A stretch of DNA of 64,000 nt from JAKVAV01 sp047632755 (GCA_047632755.1 JBLIDT010000008.1:1-64000); one strand, 5' to 3'; positions 54,082 through 63,023 are shown, counted from the first letter of the stretch. The notes: generated from the letters alone by a model not told the origin. Numbers and translations: made by a program.

Positions 54082-55860
54082 AAAGCCTGGCTTGTCCAAC
54101 CTGTTGTTAATTCTTGCCGCTGCATTTATCAAACCCACATGGCTGTATGCTTGTGGGAAATTCCCCCACATCGATCCATCTTTCGAATCGACATCTTCGC
54201 TCATAAGTCCCAAAGAGTTGGAGTATGTGATCAGTTCTTCAAATGCTTTTCTAGCATCGTCAACTCGTCCGACACAGGCCAATGCTTCGGCATACCAAAA
54301 GCCGCAAATAAGAAAAGTAGAATCTGGTTCACCAAAGTCATCCTTGACACGGTATCTGTAAAAAAGTCCATCATTGACTTTCAATTCTTTTTCAAGTGCT
54401 ATCAAGTGATTTTTGGCGGCATCTGAATCATGCGGAATGTATCCCATGATGATTAGCTGCAAAGTGCTAGCATCCATGTATCCAAATTCTTGTGCTGCAC
54501 CATAGGCCTTGTGCTCTTCGAGATAAGTTGACTCGATATGGTCTTTAGCTCTTTTTGCCAATGCTTCCGCCTTCTTTTCAAGTTGTTCGTTGCCAAGTCT
54601 TTTCGCCACTAATGCGGCAGCTTTACTACCAGCCCACTGAAATAGATTGGAATACGCATGCCGCTGAGATCTATTTCTGAATTCCCAAATACCGGCATCG
54701 GTTTCGTCAATTGTCGCATCTATTTTTTTCAGCAGCGTGGCGACCAAATCCAATGATTGAGCACCCTCATGGTCTGTGAATCTATTGTCGACATACAAGG
54801 GAAGTACGGCCATCAATATCTGTCCGTACACATCATTTTGTATGTGAGTGTATGCGTCGTTTCCCGATCTTACAGGAACGTTGCCTTTGTAACCGGGAAG
54901 ATCGTGTTCAATCTCAGTCAACTTTGATTCACCCGTGATGCTGTAAAGGGGTTGTATTCGATTTCCATCAGGTACAGGTAGGTTTGAGATAAAGGAGAAG
55001 TATTTCTCCATTTCTTCGAAGTGACCTACACTATTAAAAGCCTGCAAGGTGTAGTAAGTGTCTCTCATCCAGCAAAATCGGTAATCCCAATTCCTGGTGC
55101 TACCTGGAGATTCGGGCAAAGAACTCGTTGGAGCTGCTATGATTGCACCCGTATCCTCGTATTGGCATATTTTCAGTGTCAGCGCCGATCTTATCACCTG
55201 CGATTGATACAAATTGCCGATGCTGGTAGATTTGACCCATCGCTGCCAATAGGTTATCGTTTTATTGAGAAAGCTTTCCGCAGTCTCTCTTATAGGCCCT
55301 TCCAATGGAACACCATAGGTGAGAATCATATAGTAGGTTTCTCTGAGGACGAATTCTTTTTCCTCGGCAATATAGCTCAGAGGGATGTTGGTCGTAAGAC
55401 GTAAGTTTTCCTCAAGACCACCATAGCGAATATGGTTACTTCCCGTTTCGACTTCTAAATCATTCTCACCGTAATTTCCTTTCGGCTTGCACATGACCTT
55501 CACCCTTGGGTTTCCCCTCGTAGGCTCTATTTTTCGAATGACCATCCTCGGCCTATAATACCTGTCCAACTGCATAAACCTGGGCGCAAAATCAGTGACC
55601 TGATATTCATGTTCCCCCTCACTGATGGTTGTGCAAAGCACATTGGTGTTTTCGATATACTTGTGATCGGACGAATAGTCTGCGCTGCAAGGCTTCACAC
55701 TAAATTCCCCACCTTTTTTTTCTCCTGCTATCAGAGACCCAAAGACAAAGCTGCTGTCGAATCTGGGCAAACACATCCACTCGAAGTTGGTGTCTTTTCC
55801 GATTAAAGCGAGGAATGAGCAATTGCCTATCAGGCCGAAGTCGTAAGTATGCTTATTCAT
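54073..55860 (-). CDS. Glycoside hydrolase family 15 (glucoamylase/trehalase type)
   Basis: 595 residues, with no signal peptide, so cytoplasmic. The N-terminal beta-domain (about 1-220; DFGLIGNCSFLALIGK) is followed by the (alpha/alpha)6 barrel with GSTRNWDYRFCWMRDT, DAGIWEFR (catalytic Glu) and GNFPQAYSHVGLI, preceded by MSEDVD (second acid). The GNFPQA(F/Y)SH block is shared with actinobacterial and archaeal GH15 trehalases. The convergent 3' overlap with the trehalose synthase gene supports trehalose or a related alpha-glucoside as substrate, which is inference. Confidence 0.93.
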   Translation of the reverse strand: MNKHTYDFGLIGNCSFLALIGKDTNFEWMCLPRFDSSFVFGSLIAGEKKGGEFSVKPCSADYSSDHKYIENTNVLCTTISEGEHEYQVTDFAPRFMQLDRYYRPRMVIRKIEPTRGNPRVKVMCKPKGNYGENDLEVETGSNHIRYGGLEENLRLTTNIPLSYIAEEKEFVLRETYYMILTYGVPLEGPIRETAESFLNKTITYWQRWVKSTSIGNLYQSQVIRSALTLKICQYEDTGAIIAAPTSSLPESPGSTRNWDYRFCWMRDTYYTLQAFNSVGHFEEMEKYFSFISNLPVPDGNRIQPLYSITGESKLTEIEHDLPGYKGNVPVRSGNDAYTHIQNDVYGQILMAVLPLYVDNRFTDHEGAQSLDLVATLLKKIDATIDETDAGIWEFRNRSQRHAYSNLFQWAGSKAAALVAKRLGNEQLEKKAEALAKRAKDHIESTYLEEHKAYGAAQEFGYMDASTLQLIIMGYIPHDSDAAKNHLIALEKELKVNDGLFYRYRVKDDFGEPDSTFLICGFWYAEALACVGRVDDARKAFEELITYSNSLGLMSEDVDSKDGSMWGNFPQAYSHVGLINAAARINNRLDKPGFLS

Positions 55861-56098
55861 GTGTCGTATTCTTGTATTGCTTTTGGTAAAGGGTACAGTT
55901 TAATTACTGAGGTTGGATTTTCAATGAAAGAAGATACGAACGTGTTAGTATTGCAAAGGATGTATTGGTAGAGCTGTTTTAGTACAATTCTTGCATTTCT
56001 GAAAAACGAATTTTGACAGCAAGTCTTTAGGCAATTGATGTTAAATCACCTTTCTTTTTTGGGGTATTCCATGAAAATGTACGCTCAGTTTTATCTAA
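55861..56098. promoter_or_regulatory. Upstream region of the GH15 gene
   Basis: Must carry the GH15 promoter on the minus strand. No clean TAnnTTTG box is visible. The stretch 56041-56098 has a T-run and a short ORF (MKMYAQFYLTCLYFQNQ) that may belong to the broken gene that follows. Confidence 0.3.
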
Positions 56099-56598
56099 CA
56101 TGCTTATATTTCCAAAACCAATGAATACCAACCAACACCAATTCCTCCAATAGACGTTTCTCTCAAAAAAGCAATAATCAAGGAATTTCAACCTTATAAG
56201 AAAGAGGTGCTTAATGATTTTTGTCAAAAGGAGAGAACTCGTTTGGATCAAGTCACTAATGACAATATGGATAAGAGGCATATCTATTCTAAGAATGATG
56301 AAACACATCATGAAATGGATTTCCTGACACATAGCATGGAGATTTTGGAAAGGGATCGATGCATTTTGCGCAGCATACCGACTGGGGTTTCGAACGACAG
56401 AGTAGAATTCGGGTCGCTGGTCGAAACAGATAAACTTTTAGTATTGGCAGGGGCAAGCTAATGAGAGGATGGATATGGAAGGCTTGGTCGATGTCGGTAG
56501 CTCTTGCCACACCTCTAATGCTAGCCGTGAAAGGCAAAAGAGTAAGTGAAAAGGCACAAGTAAGGTCAATCAGCCATGCCAACAAAGAGATTTACTGA
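56099..56598 (+). pseudogene. Frameshifted GreA/GreB C-terminal-like protein gene
   Basis: The frame open from about 56099 reads IDVSLKKAIIKEFQPYKKEV, NDNMDKRHIYSKNDETHHEM and DRVEFGSLVETDKLLVLAGAS, then stops at 56459. Two frames over, the sequence continues ALATPLMLAVKGKRVSEKAQ and ends NKEIY at 56598. Laid end to end this gives the layout of the Bacteroidota GreA/B-like family (helical hairpin, GSLVxT strand, SPLGxxxxGKxxG, QEIY end). It lacks an ATG and carries at least one frameshift. The middle part alone would look like an 84-residue gene. Confidence 0.7.
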
Positions 56599-56601
56599 TT
56601 T

Positions 56602-57012
56602 ATGGATAAGAGAGTAGTTGTTCGACGGATTGATGACAGTCTTCATTTTGAGGCAGTAAATCCTTCTGGTAAAAGGGTTGAAGTTGATGGAAGTGAAGAC
56701 GAAAAGGCAATGTTGCCAATTGAATTACTGCTTGCGGCAATTGGTTCTTGCAGTGCTTTCGATGTAGCAATGATGTTGGAAAAAAATGGACAAAAAATTG
56801 ATGATTTGCGTGTGGAGGTGGATGGCCTTAGAAGAGAAGAGGGAGAATGCAAGCCATACCACGCTATGCATATGGTTTTCATTTTTAAGGGCCAGATTGA
56901 TCGAAATAGAGCAGAGCGTGTCGTTGCATTAGCCGTTGATAAATATTGCTCTGTGGGTGCCACTTTTCGCTCTGAAACCGAGGTGACTTATGAGATCAAA
57001 GTGGAAAGTTGA
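56602..57012 (+). CDS. OsmC/Ohr-family protein
   Basis: 136 residues. The two redox cysteines are C50 in IGSCSAFDV and C116 in DKYCSVGATF, with the usual PIELLLAAIGSC helix. OsmC proteins reduce organic or fatty-acid hydroperoxides with thiol cofactors as partner; some are of unknown substrate. The second motif KYCSVGATF is closer to the OsmC subgroup than to Ohr. It lies 3 bp behind the broken GreA/B-like gene, so it may have used that gene's promoter. Confidence 0.92.
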   Translation: MDKRVVVRRIDDSLHFEAVNPSGKRVEVDGSEDEKAMLPIELLLAAIGSCSAFDVAMMLEKNGQKIDDLRVEVDGLRREEGECKPYHAMHMVFIFKGQIDRNRAERVVALAVDKYCSVGATFRSETEVTYEIKVES

Positions 57013-57116
57013 ATTCACTTTCTCATCTCCTCAGGCTTTTCTTTTTGTAGTCGTGGTTGTTGTGTTCAGGTGTCTTTTTTGATTTTATTTAACACTCTCT
57101 TAATCAAGCAAAAATC

Positions 57117-57124
57117 TATATTTG
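57117..57124 (+). promoter_or_regulatory. Candidate -7 box of the small barrel protein gene
   Basis: TATATTTG matches TAnnTTTG exactly and lies 21 bp before the ATG at 57146. Confidence 0.5.
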
Positions 57125-57145
57125 CCGAGCAATAAAAACGAAATT

Positions 57146-57604
57146 ATGTTAAAGAGATTCACTCTTACTTTATTTGTTATCAGTTTTTCTATCTGTGCAT
57201 TTGCTCAAAGCCCTATTGGCGAAGGCGGAAAACAGCTGAACCTCGGAGTGGGACTATTTGATAGCGGTTTCCCTATTTACGCTGGGATGGATTTCGGTGT
57301 GCACCCCGATATTACCGTTGGCGGACAGGTGGGACTTGACTTAGGGTTCGACTACTTTTCCATTTCGGGTAGAGGAGATTACCACTTCAATACCTTACTT
57401 GAAATTCCTCGCGATTGGGATTTTTATGCTGGATTGAGCATTGGATTCTTGGGAGGAATTGAGAATGACTATGATTCTGGTTTTGATTTGGGCCTGCAAG
57501 TTGGAGGCCGCTATTACTGGAACAGCGATTGGGGTATCAATCTGGAATTCGGTGGAGGTAATAATCTTGCTGGGGGTAGATTTGGCGTTTCCAAAAGATT
57601 CTAA
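57146..57604 (+). CDS. Small outer-membrane beta-barrel protein
   Basis: 152 residues from the ATG that opens the signal peptide MLKRFTLTLFVISFSICAFA; a TTG eight codons earlier is not needed. The mature part is a run of short amphipathic strands ending in an aromatic (GGKQLNLGVGLFDSG, VGGQVGLDLGFDYF, DFYAGLSIGFLGGI, FGVSKRF with terminal Phe), as expected for an eight-stranded barrel. No specific function can be given. Its promoter box and terminator both flank it closely, so it is a single-gene unit. Confidence 0.85.
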   Translation: MLKRFTLTLFVISFSICAFAQSPIGEGGKQLNLGVGLFDSGFPIYAGMDFGVHPDITVGGQVGLDLGFDYFSISGRGDYHFNTLLEIPRDWDFYAGLSIGFLGGIENDYDSGFDLGLQVGGRYYWNSDWGINLEFGGGNNLAGGRFGVSKRF

Positions 57605-57625
57605 TATTTAACAAGATTTACCATT

Positions 57626-57659
57626 GAAACGCCAACCTGAACAACAGTGTTGGCGTTTC
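57626..57659 (+). terminator. Rho-independent terminator of the barrel gene
   Basis: GAAACGCCAAC/GTTGGCGTTTC, an 11-bp perfect stem with a 12-base loop, followed by TCTTTT. Confidence 0.85.
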
Positions 57660-57681
57660 TTTTGACGACAAGAAGCAACAG

Positions 57682-59223
57682 ATGAAAATTCTAATCGCCT
57701 TAAGTATCTTAATTGGTCTGAGTCCTTCCATCCAAGGACAGCAAAAGACAGATTGGTTCAACCTGTCTTTCATTAAAGGGGGTACTGCTGGGGCAGAAGT
57801 GGATGATGCGCTAAAGCTGATTGGCAGTCGACCTCTTGATTCCGTTATTGTTGCGGTAATAGACGACGGAGTTGATATTTTTCATGAAGACTTTAAAGGG
57901 AAAATTTGGACGAATTTGCACGAAATTCCAGATAATGGTATTGATGATGATGGAAACGGATACATCGACGATGTTCACGGTTGGAACTTTCTTGGAAACC
58001 CGAGAGGTGAAAACATAAAAAATGAAACGCTTGAGATAACCAGGCTCTTTCGAGAATACTCTAAGAGATTTGAAAATAGAGAGATTTCATCCATTTTAAA
58101 AAAGGAAGAGAAAGATCACGAAAAGTACCTTCAATACAAGGAGGAATTTGAGGAAGAGATGAGTGCCATCGAGTCTCAATTCGCTGAATATGCACAACTC
58201 GCCTCGCTCTATAAAGGAGCTCAGGCCTTCTATTTCGAAGAAGTACGTGGTGATTCGTTTTCCGCAGAAAAGCTAGCAGGATGGAATCCGAAAACACAGG
58301 ACGGTGAGCAGATTAAGAATTTTCTTCTCTTAGCTGAACGAGAGGGATTGAATGCATACTTGGACGGTGGTGAAAAGTATTTTGAGAACAACTTAGATTA
58401 CAATCTAAATACAGACTTTGATCCTAGGTCTTTAGTAAATGAGTCAGAGCTACCCGTAGGTTATGGAAACAAGATGGTATGGGCTGAAGACCCCTCTCAT
58501 GGCACACATGTAGCGGGCATTATCGCGGCAATTCGGGACAATAATAAAGGCATAAATGGAATTGCTCCCAATTCCATTATTATGCCTTTAAGGGCAGTTC
58601 CTGGAGGTGATGAGCGTGACAAGGATATTGCATTGGCCATTCGCTATGCAGTTGATAATGGAGCTAAGATCATCAATATGAGTTTCGGGAAAGCATACTC
58701 ACCTGAAGCTGAGCTTGTTTTTGATGCAATAAAGTATGCTGCCAAGAATGATGTTTTACTCATTCATGCGGCGGGAAACGATGCTTCGAATAATGACAAA
58801 ATTATGAATTACCCAGACGGAACTCTTGGAAAGGGAAAGAGTGCCAAAAATTTTCTCACGGTCGCAGCGGGCAGCTTCAAGGCCGGATATTTATACCTAG
58901 CGGACTTTTCAAATTACGGTCGAAAGTCTGTAGATATTGTGGCGCCAGGAGTTGAGATTAACAGTTTGGCACCTAATAATAGAACAGAATCTCAGTCTGG
59001 GACTAGCATGGCCGCCCCCGTCGTATCAGGAGTAGCAGCTCTTGTTTGGGGTTTAGATCCCAGCTTGTCAGCTAAAAAACTGAAGAGCATACTTGTCAAG
59101 TCTGCAAATAGGCTTGAAGGACTAGTGGTTAAAATCGGTGAACAAAACTCACCTCTTTCGGATGTTTTGAGAAACCCTGCAGTAATCTCGGCTAAGAATG
59201 CCGTAGAGCTATTGATCGACTGA
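57682..59223 (+). CDS. Exported subtilisin-like serine peptidase (S8)
   Basis: 513 residues with signal peptide (about 1-19). The triad is D61 (AVIDDGVDIFHEDF), H273 (SHGTHVAG) and S442 (SGTSMAAP), with Asn in HAAGNDASN as oxyanion residue. Between D and H is an insert of about 210 residues, partly charged and helical (about 110-170, Glu/Lys rich), as in a Bacteroidota subgroup of S8 peptidases. There is no pro-domain of usual type and no T9SS tail, so it is probably periplasmic or outer-membrane associated. The next gene follows 65 bp later. Confidence 0.93.
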   Translation: MKILIALSILIGLSPSIQGQQKTDWFNLSFIKGGTAGAEVDDALKLIGSRPLDSVIVAVIDDGVDIFHEDFKGKIWTNLHEIPDNGIDDDGNGYIDDVHGWNFLGNPRGENIKNETLEITRLFREYSKRFENREISSILKKEEKDHEKYLQYKEEFEEEMSAIESQFAEYAQLASLYKGAQAFYFEEVRGDSFSAEKLAGWNPKTQDGEQIKNFLLLAEREGLNAYLDGGEKYFENNLDYNLNTDFDPRSLVNESELPVGYGNKMVWAEDPSHGTHVAGIIAAIRDNNKGINGIAPNSIIMPLRAVPGGDERDKDIALAIRYAVDNGAKIINMSFGKAYSPEAELVFDAIKYAAKNDVLLIHAAGNDASNNDKIMNYPDGTLGKGKSAKNFLTVAAGSFKAGYLYLADFSNYGRKSVDIVAPGVEINSLAPNNRTESQSGTSMAAPVVSGVAALVWGLDPSLSAKKLKSILVKSANRLEGLVVKIGEQNSPLSDVLRNPAVISAKNAVELLID

Positions 59224-59288
59224 ACCTTAATGTTTCATCAGGAATCTTGGCTCAAAGTTTCGTACCTTACGGAGCAGATTTTGAGCTT

Positions 59289-60542
59289 ATGTTGCGAGTA
59301 AAGCCTATCATGCTAATACTAGTTTTTCTCTTTTCGGCCTTCTCGGCCCGAGCGCAGTCAAATAATGATGGTAAGTCCAACTCACTAAACGATTTTTTCG
59401 GTTTTGATGGTTTAAGGATAAACAATCCTGATCTGCTTTACAATCAACGATTCCTCAGAGATTCCACCTATTTCTTCGAGAAACAAGAGTCAAACATTGA
59501 CTTTGAATTATTCAAGAAAATCATCTTTGATTATGACAATCAAGGGAGGCTCTTAGTCGAAAATGAGTTTGAGAATAAAGTGGACATTTGGAAAAAATCG
59601 GTCAAGCGAAGTTTCAATTACAACGACGATGGCTTTGTTGAGTACAGCATTAGTGAACGATGGGATGCATTCAGTGAAGAATTTGAAAATCACCAAAGAA
59701 CATTTTTCGCTAGAAATTACTTGGGCCTTGTTTCTGAAGAGATTGTAGAAATATATGAAGCTGATGAATGGCTCCCTTACTCGAAAGACGAGTATCTCCA
59801 CAATGATGACAACAAAATAGCTGAAGAATTAATTTTTAGATGGGACTTGACATCTATGGCATGGCAGCCGCAGAGAAGAAAGCTCTTCGAATACAATGAA
59901 AATAACAAACTTCGTTCTGAGGTGCAACAGGTTTGGGTAGATACGCTGGGTGTTTGGTTGAATACTTCCTCGCAAGATTACGAATACAATGATGAAAATC
60001 AGCTTGTAAATCTGCTGCAAAGTATTTGGAATCAAGGCTTAGAGGAATGGGTTGAGCAATCCTTTCAAGCACTTTCCTACACCCTATTGGGTCAAGTAGA
60101 GAATGCCAATTCTTACGATGTTTTTGATTCCGATGGAGATGCAAAAGAAAGTGTCGAGGCGACTTATGATGATTATGGTAATCTGAATACCACTCTTTTT
60201 AAAGAATGGAACCCAGAGCAAGATGAGTGGAATTCATACGAAAAGCACGTCCATTTTTGGAGTCAATATCTTATTGGAAATCTAGATTACACAAATAAAA
60301 ATATTGAGTGTTTTTACGCAAACCCACATACTGTCGGCTTGCCTTGGTATTGCAACAGTCTTTTGAATAGTGAGACTTATAGTTTATCCGTATTTGATCA
60401 CAACGGTGTTCTTCACCACTCTCAGCAATTTCGAGGAAGTGATACATTTAGATTGACCAAGAATCTAAACAATGGCCTATACATGATTGTAATTACTGGA
60501 GGTCTTACAGTTCACACCGAAAAAGTTTTAATAAGAAATTAA
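59289..60542 (+). CDS. Secreted protein with YD/W-type repeats and T9SS-like tail
   Basis: 417 residues from the ATG at 59289; ATG at 59310 would also give a signal peptide (MLILVFLFSAFSARA), and the TTG at 59247 is unlikely. The mature part has repeated units of the form YNDDGFVEYSISERWDAF, YNENNKLRSEVQQVWVDTL and YNDENQLVNLLQSIWNQ, each a strand pair with Trp, spaced about 50 residues. The end (YSLSVFDHNGVLHHSQ ... GLYMIVITGG ... KVLIRN) is a shortened T9SS-type sorting domain. A surface-displayed repeat protein of unknown role. Confidence 0.82.
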   Translation: MLRVKPIMLILVFLFSAFSARAQSNNDGKSNSLNDFFGFDGLRINNPDLLYNQRFLRDSTYFFEKQESNIDFELFKKIIFDYDNQGRLLVENEFENKVDIWKKSVKRSFNYNDDGFVEYSISERWDAFSEEFENHQRTFFARNYLGLVSEEIVEIYEADEWLPYSKDEYLHNDDNKIAEELIFRWDLTSMAWQPQRRKLFEYNENNKLRSEVQQVWVDTLGVWLNTSSQDYEYNDENQLVNLLQSIWNQGLEEWVEQSFQALSYTLLGQVENANSYDVFDSDGDAKESVEATYDDYGNLNTTLFKEWNPEQDEWNSYEKHVHFWSQYLIGNLDYTNKNIECFYANPHTVGLPWYCNSLLNSETYSLSVFDHNGVLHHSQQFRGSDTFRLTKNLNNGLYMIVITGGLTVHTEKVLIRN

Positions 60543-60595
60543 GCTGCTTCGTTTTTACGCCTATTTTAAAATTGAAATGCAGGATTGGAAATTCT

Positions 60596-61798
60596 ATGGA
60601 ACCAACCACCGAAATTAAGGTTGCAGAAATCTTAACTGCTCAAGAGCTCCTCGCAAAGCGTTTTTTGGAAATAAGAAATAGAACTGAGGAAATATGCTCT
60701 CCGCTTAAAACCGAAGATTACCCTGTTCAGCCCGTTACGGATGTATCACCACCAAAGTGGCATCTTGCTCACACGACATGGTTTTTTGAGACTTTCGCTC
60801 TAAAGAATTTCGCTAAGGGTTACCAAGAGTTTGACGAGACCTTCGGGTTTCATTTTAATAGTTATTACGACAACGTCGGGAAACGTGTTCTTCGTTCGAA
60901 TCGAGGTTCGATGTCACGTCCCGAGACCTCCAAAATATACGAGTACCGCAATTATGTCAACGAAAAGCTAATTGAATTGCTTCAAGCCAAACAGGTTAGT
61001 CCGCAACTGTTTGAAGTTATAGAGCTCGGTCTGCAGCATGAAATGCAACACCAAGAATTGCTGCTAACAGACATAAAGTACATCCTGGGTCACCAGCCGT
61101 TTTTTCCTCTTTACGATGAAGGTTCAAGTATAGACAGTCAGCCAGCGCGCGTTGACTTTAGTTGGATCAAAATCGAATCGGGATTGAAGCAGATCGGATT
61201 TGAAAGTGATGGATTTTTCTTCGACAATGAGAAGGGAAGCCACCAAGTCTTTTTGGAACAATTCAGCATAGCAAGCAGGCCTGTAGTTTTTGGTGAGTTT
61301 ATCGAGTTTATTGAAGCAGGAGGGTACAAGGATTTCAACCTATGGCATTCCGATGCTTGGGAATTCATCAATCGAAATGAGATTACTGCGCCACTTTACC
61401 TTCATAATGTGCGCGGGCAATGGCACCGGTATACCATGTCGGGCCTAAGAGCGGTAAACAAGAATGACATTCTTGTTCATGTGAGCTATTACGAAGCTGC
61501 GGCATTTGCGCAATGGAAAGGGCTTCGACTTCCTACAGAATTTGAATGGGAAGTAGCTTCAGAAAAATTCAATTGGGGTCAATGTTGGGAATGGACCAAC
61601 AGTGCTTATCTACCGTATCCTCGTTTTTCCAAAGCTCCTGGAGCTTTGGGAGAATACAACGGCAAGTTCATGATTAATCAAATGGTATTGCGAGGAGCTT
61701 CTGGCGCAACAACTCCTGGTCATAGCCGCAAAACATATCGAAATTTCTTTCACCCTCACCTACAATGGCAATTTGCAGGTATTCGTCTAGCAAAATAA
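60596..61798 (+). CDS. egtB: EgtB, ergothioneine biosynthesis sulfoxide synthase
   Basis: 400 residues from MEPTTEIKV; a longer in-frame start at 60572 adds eight poor residues. The DinB-like N-terminal domain supplies iron ligands in WHLAHTTWF (H56/H59) and HEMQHQE (H148, H152). The C-terminal half is an FGE-sulfatase fold (SRPVVFGEFIEFIEAGGY, VSYYEAAAFAQWKGLRLPTEFEWE, HPHLQWQFAGIRLA). EgtB couples oxygen, trimethylhistidine (hercynine) and a thiol to form the C-S bond of ergothioneine; whether the thiol is cysteine or gamma-Glu-Cys is not shown. One base separates it from egtD. Confidence 0.93.
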   Translation: MEPTTEIKVAEILTAQELLAKRFLEIRNRTEEICSPLKTEDYPVQPVTDVSPPKWHLAHTTWFFETFALKNFAKGYQEFDETFGFHFNSYYDNVGKRVLRSNRGSMSRPETSKIYEYRNYVNEKLIELLQAKQVSPQLFEVIELGLQHEMQHQELLLTDIKYILGHQPFFPLYDEGSSIDSQPARVDFSWIKIESGLKQIGFESDGFFFDNEKGSHQVFLEQFSIASRPVVFGEFIEFIEAGGYKDFNLWHSDAWEFINRNEITAPLYLHNVRGQWHRYTMSGLRAVNKNDILVHVSYYEAAAFAQWKGLRLPTEFEWEVASEKFNWGQCWEWTNSAYLPYPRFSKAPGALGEYNGKFMINQMVLRGASGATTPGHSRKTYRNFFHPHLQWQFAGIRLAK

Positions 61799-61799
61799 T

Positions 61800-62741
61800 A
61801 TGGGATTAGCAGAAGATGTGGCCACGGGCTTATCGTCAGAAAACAAATATTTACTCTCAAAATATTTTTACGATGCAGAAGGAGATGACCTCTTTCAGCA
61901 AATCATGAAAATGCCAGAGTACTATTTGACAGATTGTGAATATGAAATATTCTCAACTCGTGGAGCAGATATTTTAAAGGCTTTCTCTAAAGGTTCAAGG
62001 CCTTTTGATTTGCTCGAATTTGGGGCAGGAGATGGCACCAAAACAAGAATTCTGTTAAAGCGTCTTTTGGAGAACGGAGCGGACTTCCGTTACATACCAA
62101 TAGATATTTCAGGCGATGTTTTAGAGAACCTGGAGAGCGATCTCTCCAAAGAGTTTCCTCAATTGACAGTGCGACCAGAAAATGCGGATTATTTCGCTGC
62201 GCTGGATAACGTGCGAGTTGAATCAGATAGACCAAAGCTGGTTCTATTTATCGGATCAAGTATTGGTAATTTTCGCGAAGAGGTGATCGATCGCTTCATG
62301 TCAGAGCTCCATAAGAAGTTGAATTCTGGTGATCAAGTGCTTCTCGGATATGACTTGATGAAAAACCCGCATGCCATTCTTCGCGCTTACAACGATCCTA
62401 CGGGCATAACCAAGGCATTTAATCTCAATATTTTGAGAAGAATTAATCGGGAACTTGGGGCCGATTTCAACATCGAAGCATTCGAGCATTATCCCTATTA
62501 CGATCCAGAAACGGGATTGGCAAAAAGCTATTTGGTAAGTTTAAAAAGCCAGATAGTCGAGATTGATGCATTGGATCAAAACTTTAAGTTTGAAACGGGA
62601 GAGGTTATACACACTGAGATCAGTCGAAAATTTAGGGTAGAAGAGATAGAGGCATATTTTGAAACAGCTAGATTCGAAGTCGTAGAACATTTCTACGATT
62701 GCAAGCATTATTTTGTAGATACCCTTGTAAAGAAACCATGA
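61800..62741 (+). CDS. egtD: EgtD, histidine N-alpha-methyltransferase
   Basis: 313 residues. The SAM motif is LLEFGAGDGTKTRILL (71-86). LFIGSSIGNF holds the Asn that contacts the histidine amino group, and IHTEISRKF carries the Glu and Ser that read the imidazole, all diagnostic of EgtD against other methyltransferases. It trimethylates L-histidine to hercynine, the substrate of EgtB encoded directly upstream. Later genes egtA, egtC and egtE are not in view; a pyridoxal lyase elsewhere must finish the pathway. The stop overlaps the ATG of the broken DUF427 gene (ATGA). Confidence 0.95.
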   Translation: MGLAEDVATGLSSENKYLLSKYFYDAEGDDLFQQIMKMPEYYLTDCEYEIFSTRGADILKAFSKGSRPFDLLEFGAGDGTKTRILLKRLLENGADFRYIPIDISGDVLENLESDLSKEFPQLTVRPENADYFAALDNVRVESDRPKLVLFIGSSIGNFREEVIDRFMSELHKKLNSGDQVLLGYDLMKNPHAILRAYNDPTGITKAFNLNILRRINRELGADFNIEAFEHYPYYDPETGLAKSYLVSLKSQIVEIDALDQNFKFETGEVIHTEISRKFRVEEIEAYFETARFEVVEHFYDCKHYFVDTLVKKP

Positions 62742-63020
62742 AAGTCTGAGCCACATCTAAAGGACAAGCAATTGCAGAAAGTGAAAACACCAAGCGATTA
62801 GAAGAAAATCACTATTTCCATTTCAGATGTGAAAAAAGAACTCCTCAAGAGGTCTGATACGCATACCATGTGTCCCTGGAAAGGGACAGTGTCTTACTAC
62901 AGCATAAAGCTATAGGGATGAAATAGGTTCTGACGCTGCGCAGTTCTATCCCGAGCCCAAAGACGCTGCCGCGGCTATCAAAGATCACGTAGCTTTTTGG
63001 TGGGGTTTGGAAGTAGGCGA
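62738..63020 (+). pseudogene. Broken DUF427 protein gene, once coupled to egtD
   Basis: ATG 62738 overlaps the egtD stop as ATGA. The frame reads MKV, then TGA (where Trp is expected), then KGQAIAESENTKRLEENHYF. After a frameshift it continues SDVKKELLKRSDTHTMCPWK and GTVSYYSIKL, a TAG, then after another shift DEIGSDAAQFYPEPKDAAAA and IKDHVAFWWGLEV. These are the DUF427 landmarks in order (AES.xT...NHYFP, CPWKG.ASYYS, AAWYYPEP..AA..I..HVAFW.G). At least one nonsense and two frameshift lesions make it non-functional. It runs up to the stop of the convergent polymerase-like gene. Confidence 0.85.
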
Positions 63021-63023
63021 GGT

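Noticed and set aside
37731..62741. Reassignment of TGA to tryptophan, because several remnants have TGA where Trp is expected
   Set aside because: Intact genes use TGG for Trp and end in TGA with normal overlaps (bshC, egtD), and the remnants also carry frameshifts and TAA/TAG stops.
62871..62888. TGTCCCT/AGGGACA hairpin as terminator of egtD
   Set aside because: It has no T-run, and the bases encode the CPWKG segment of the broken DUF427 gene, which explains them.
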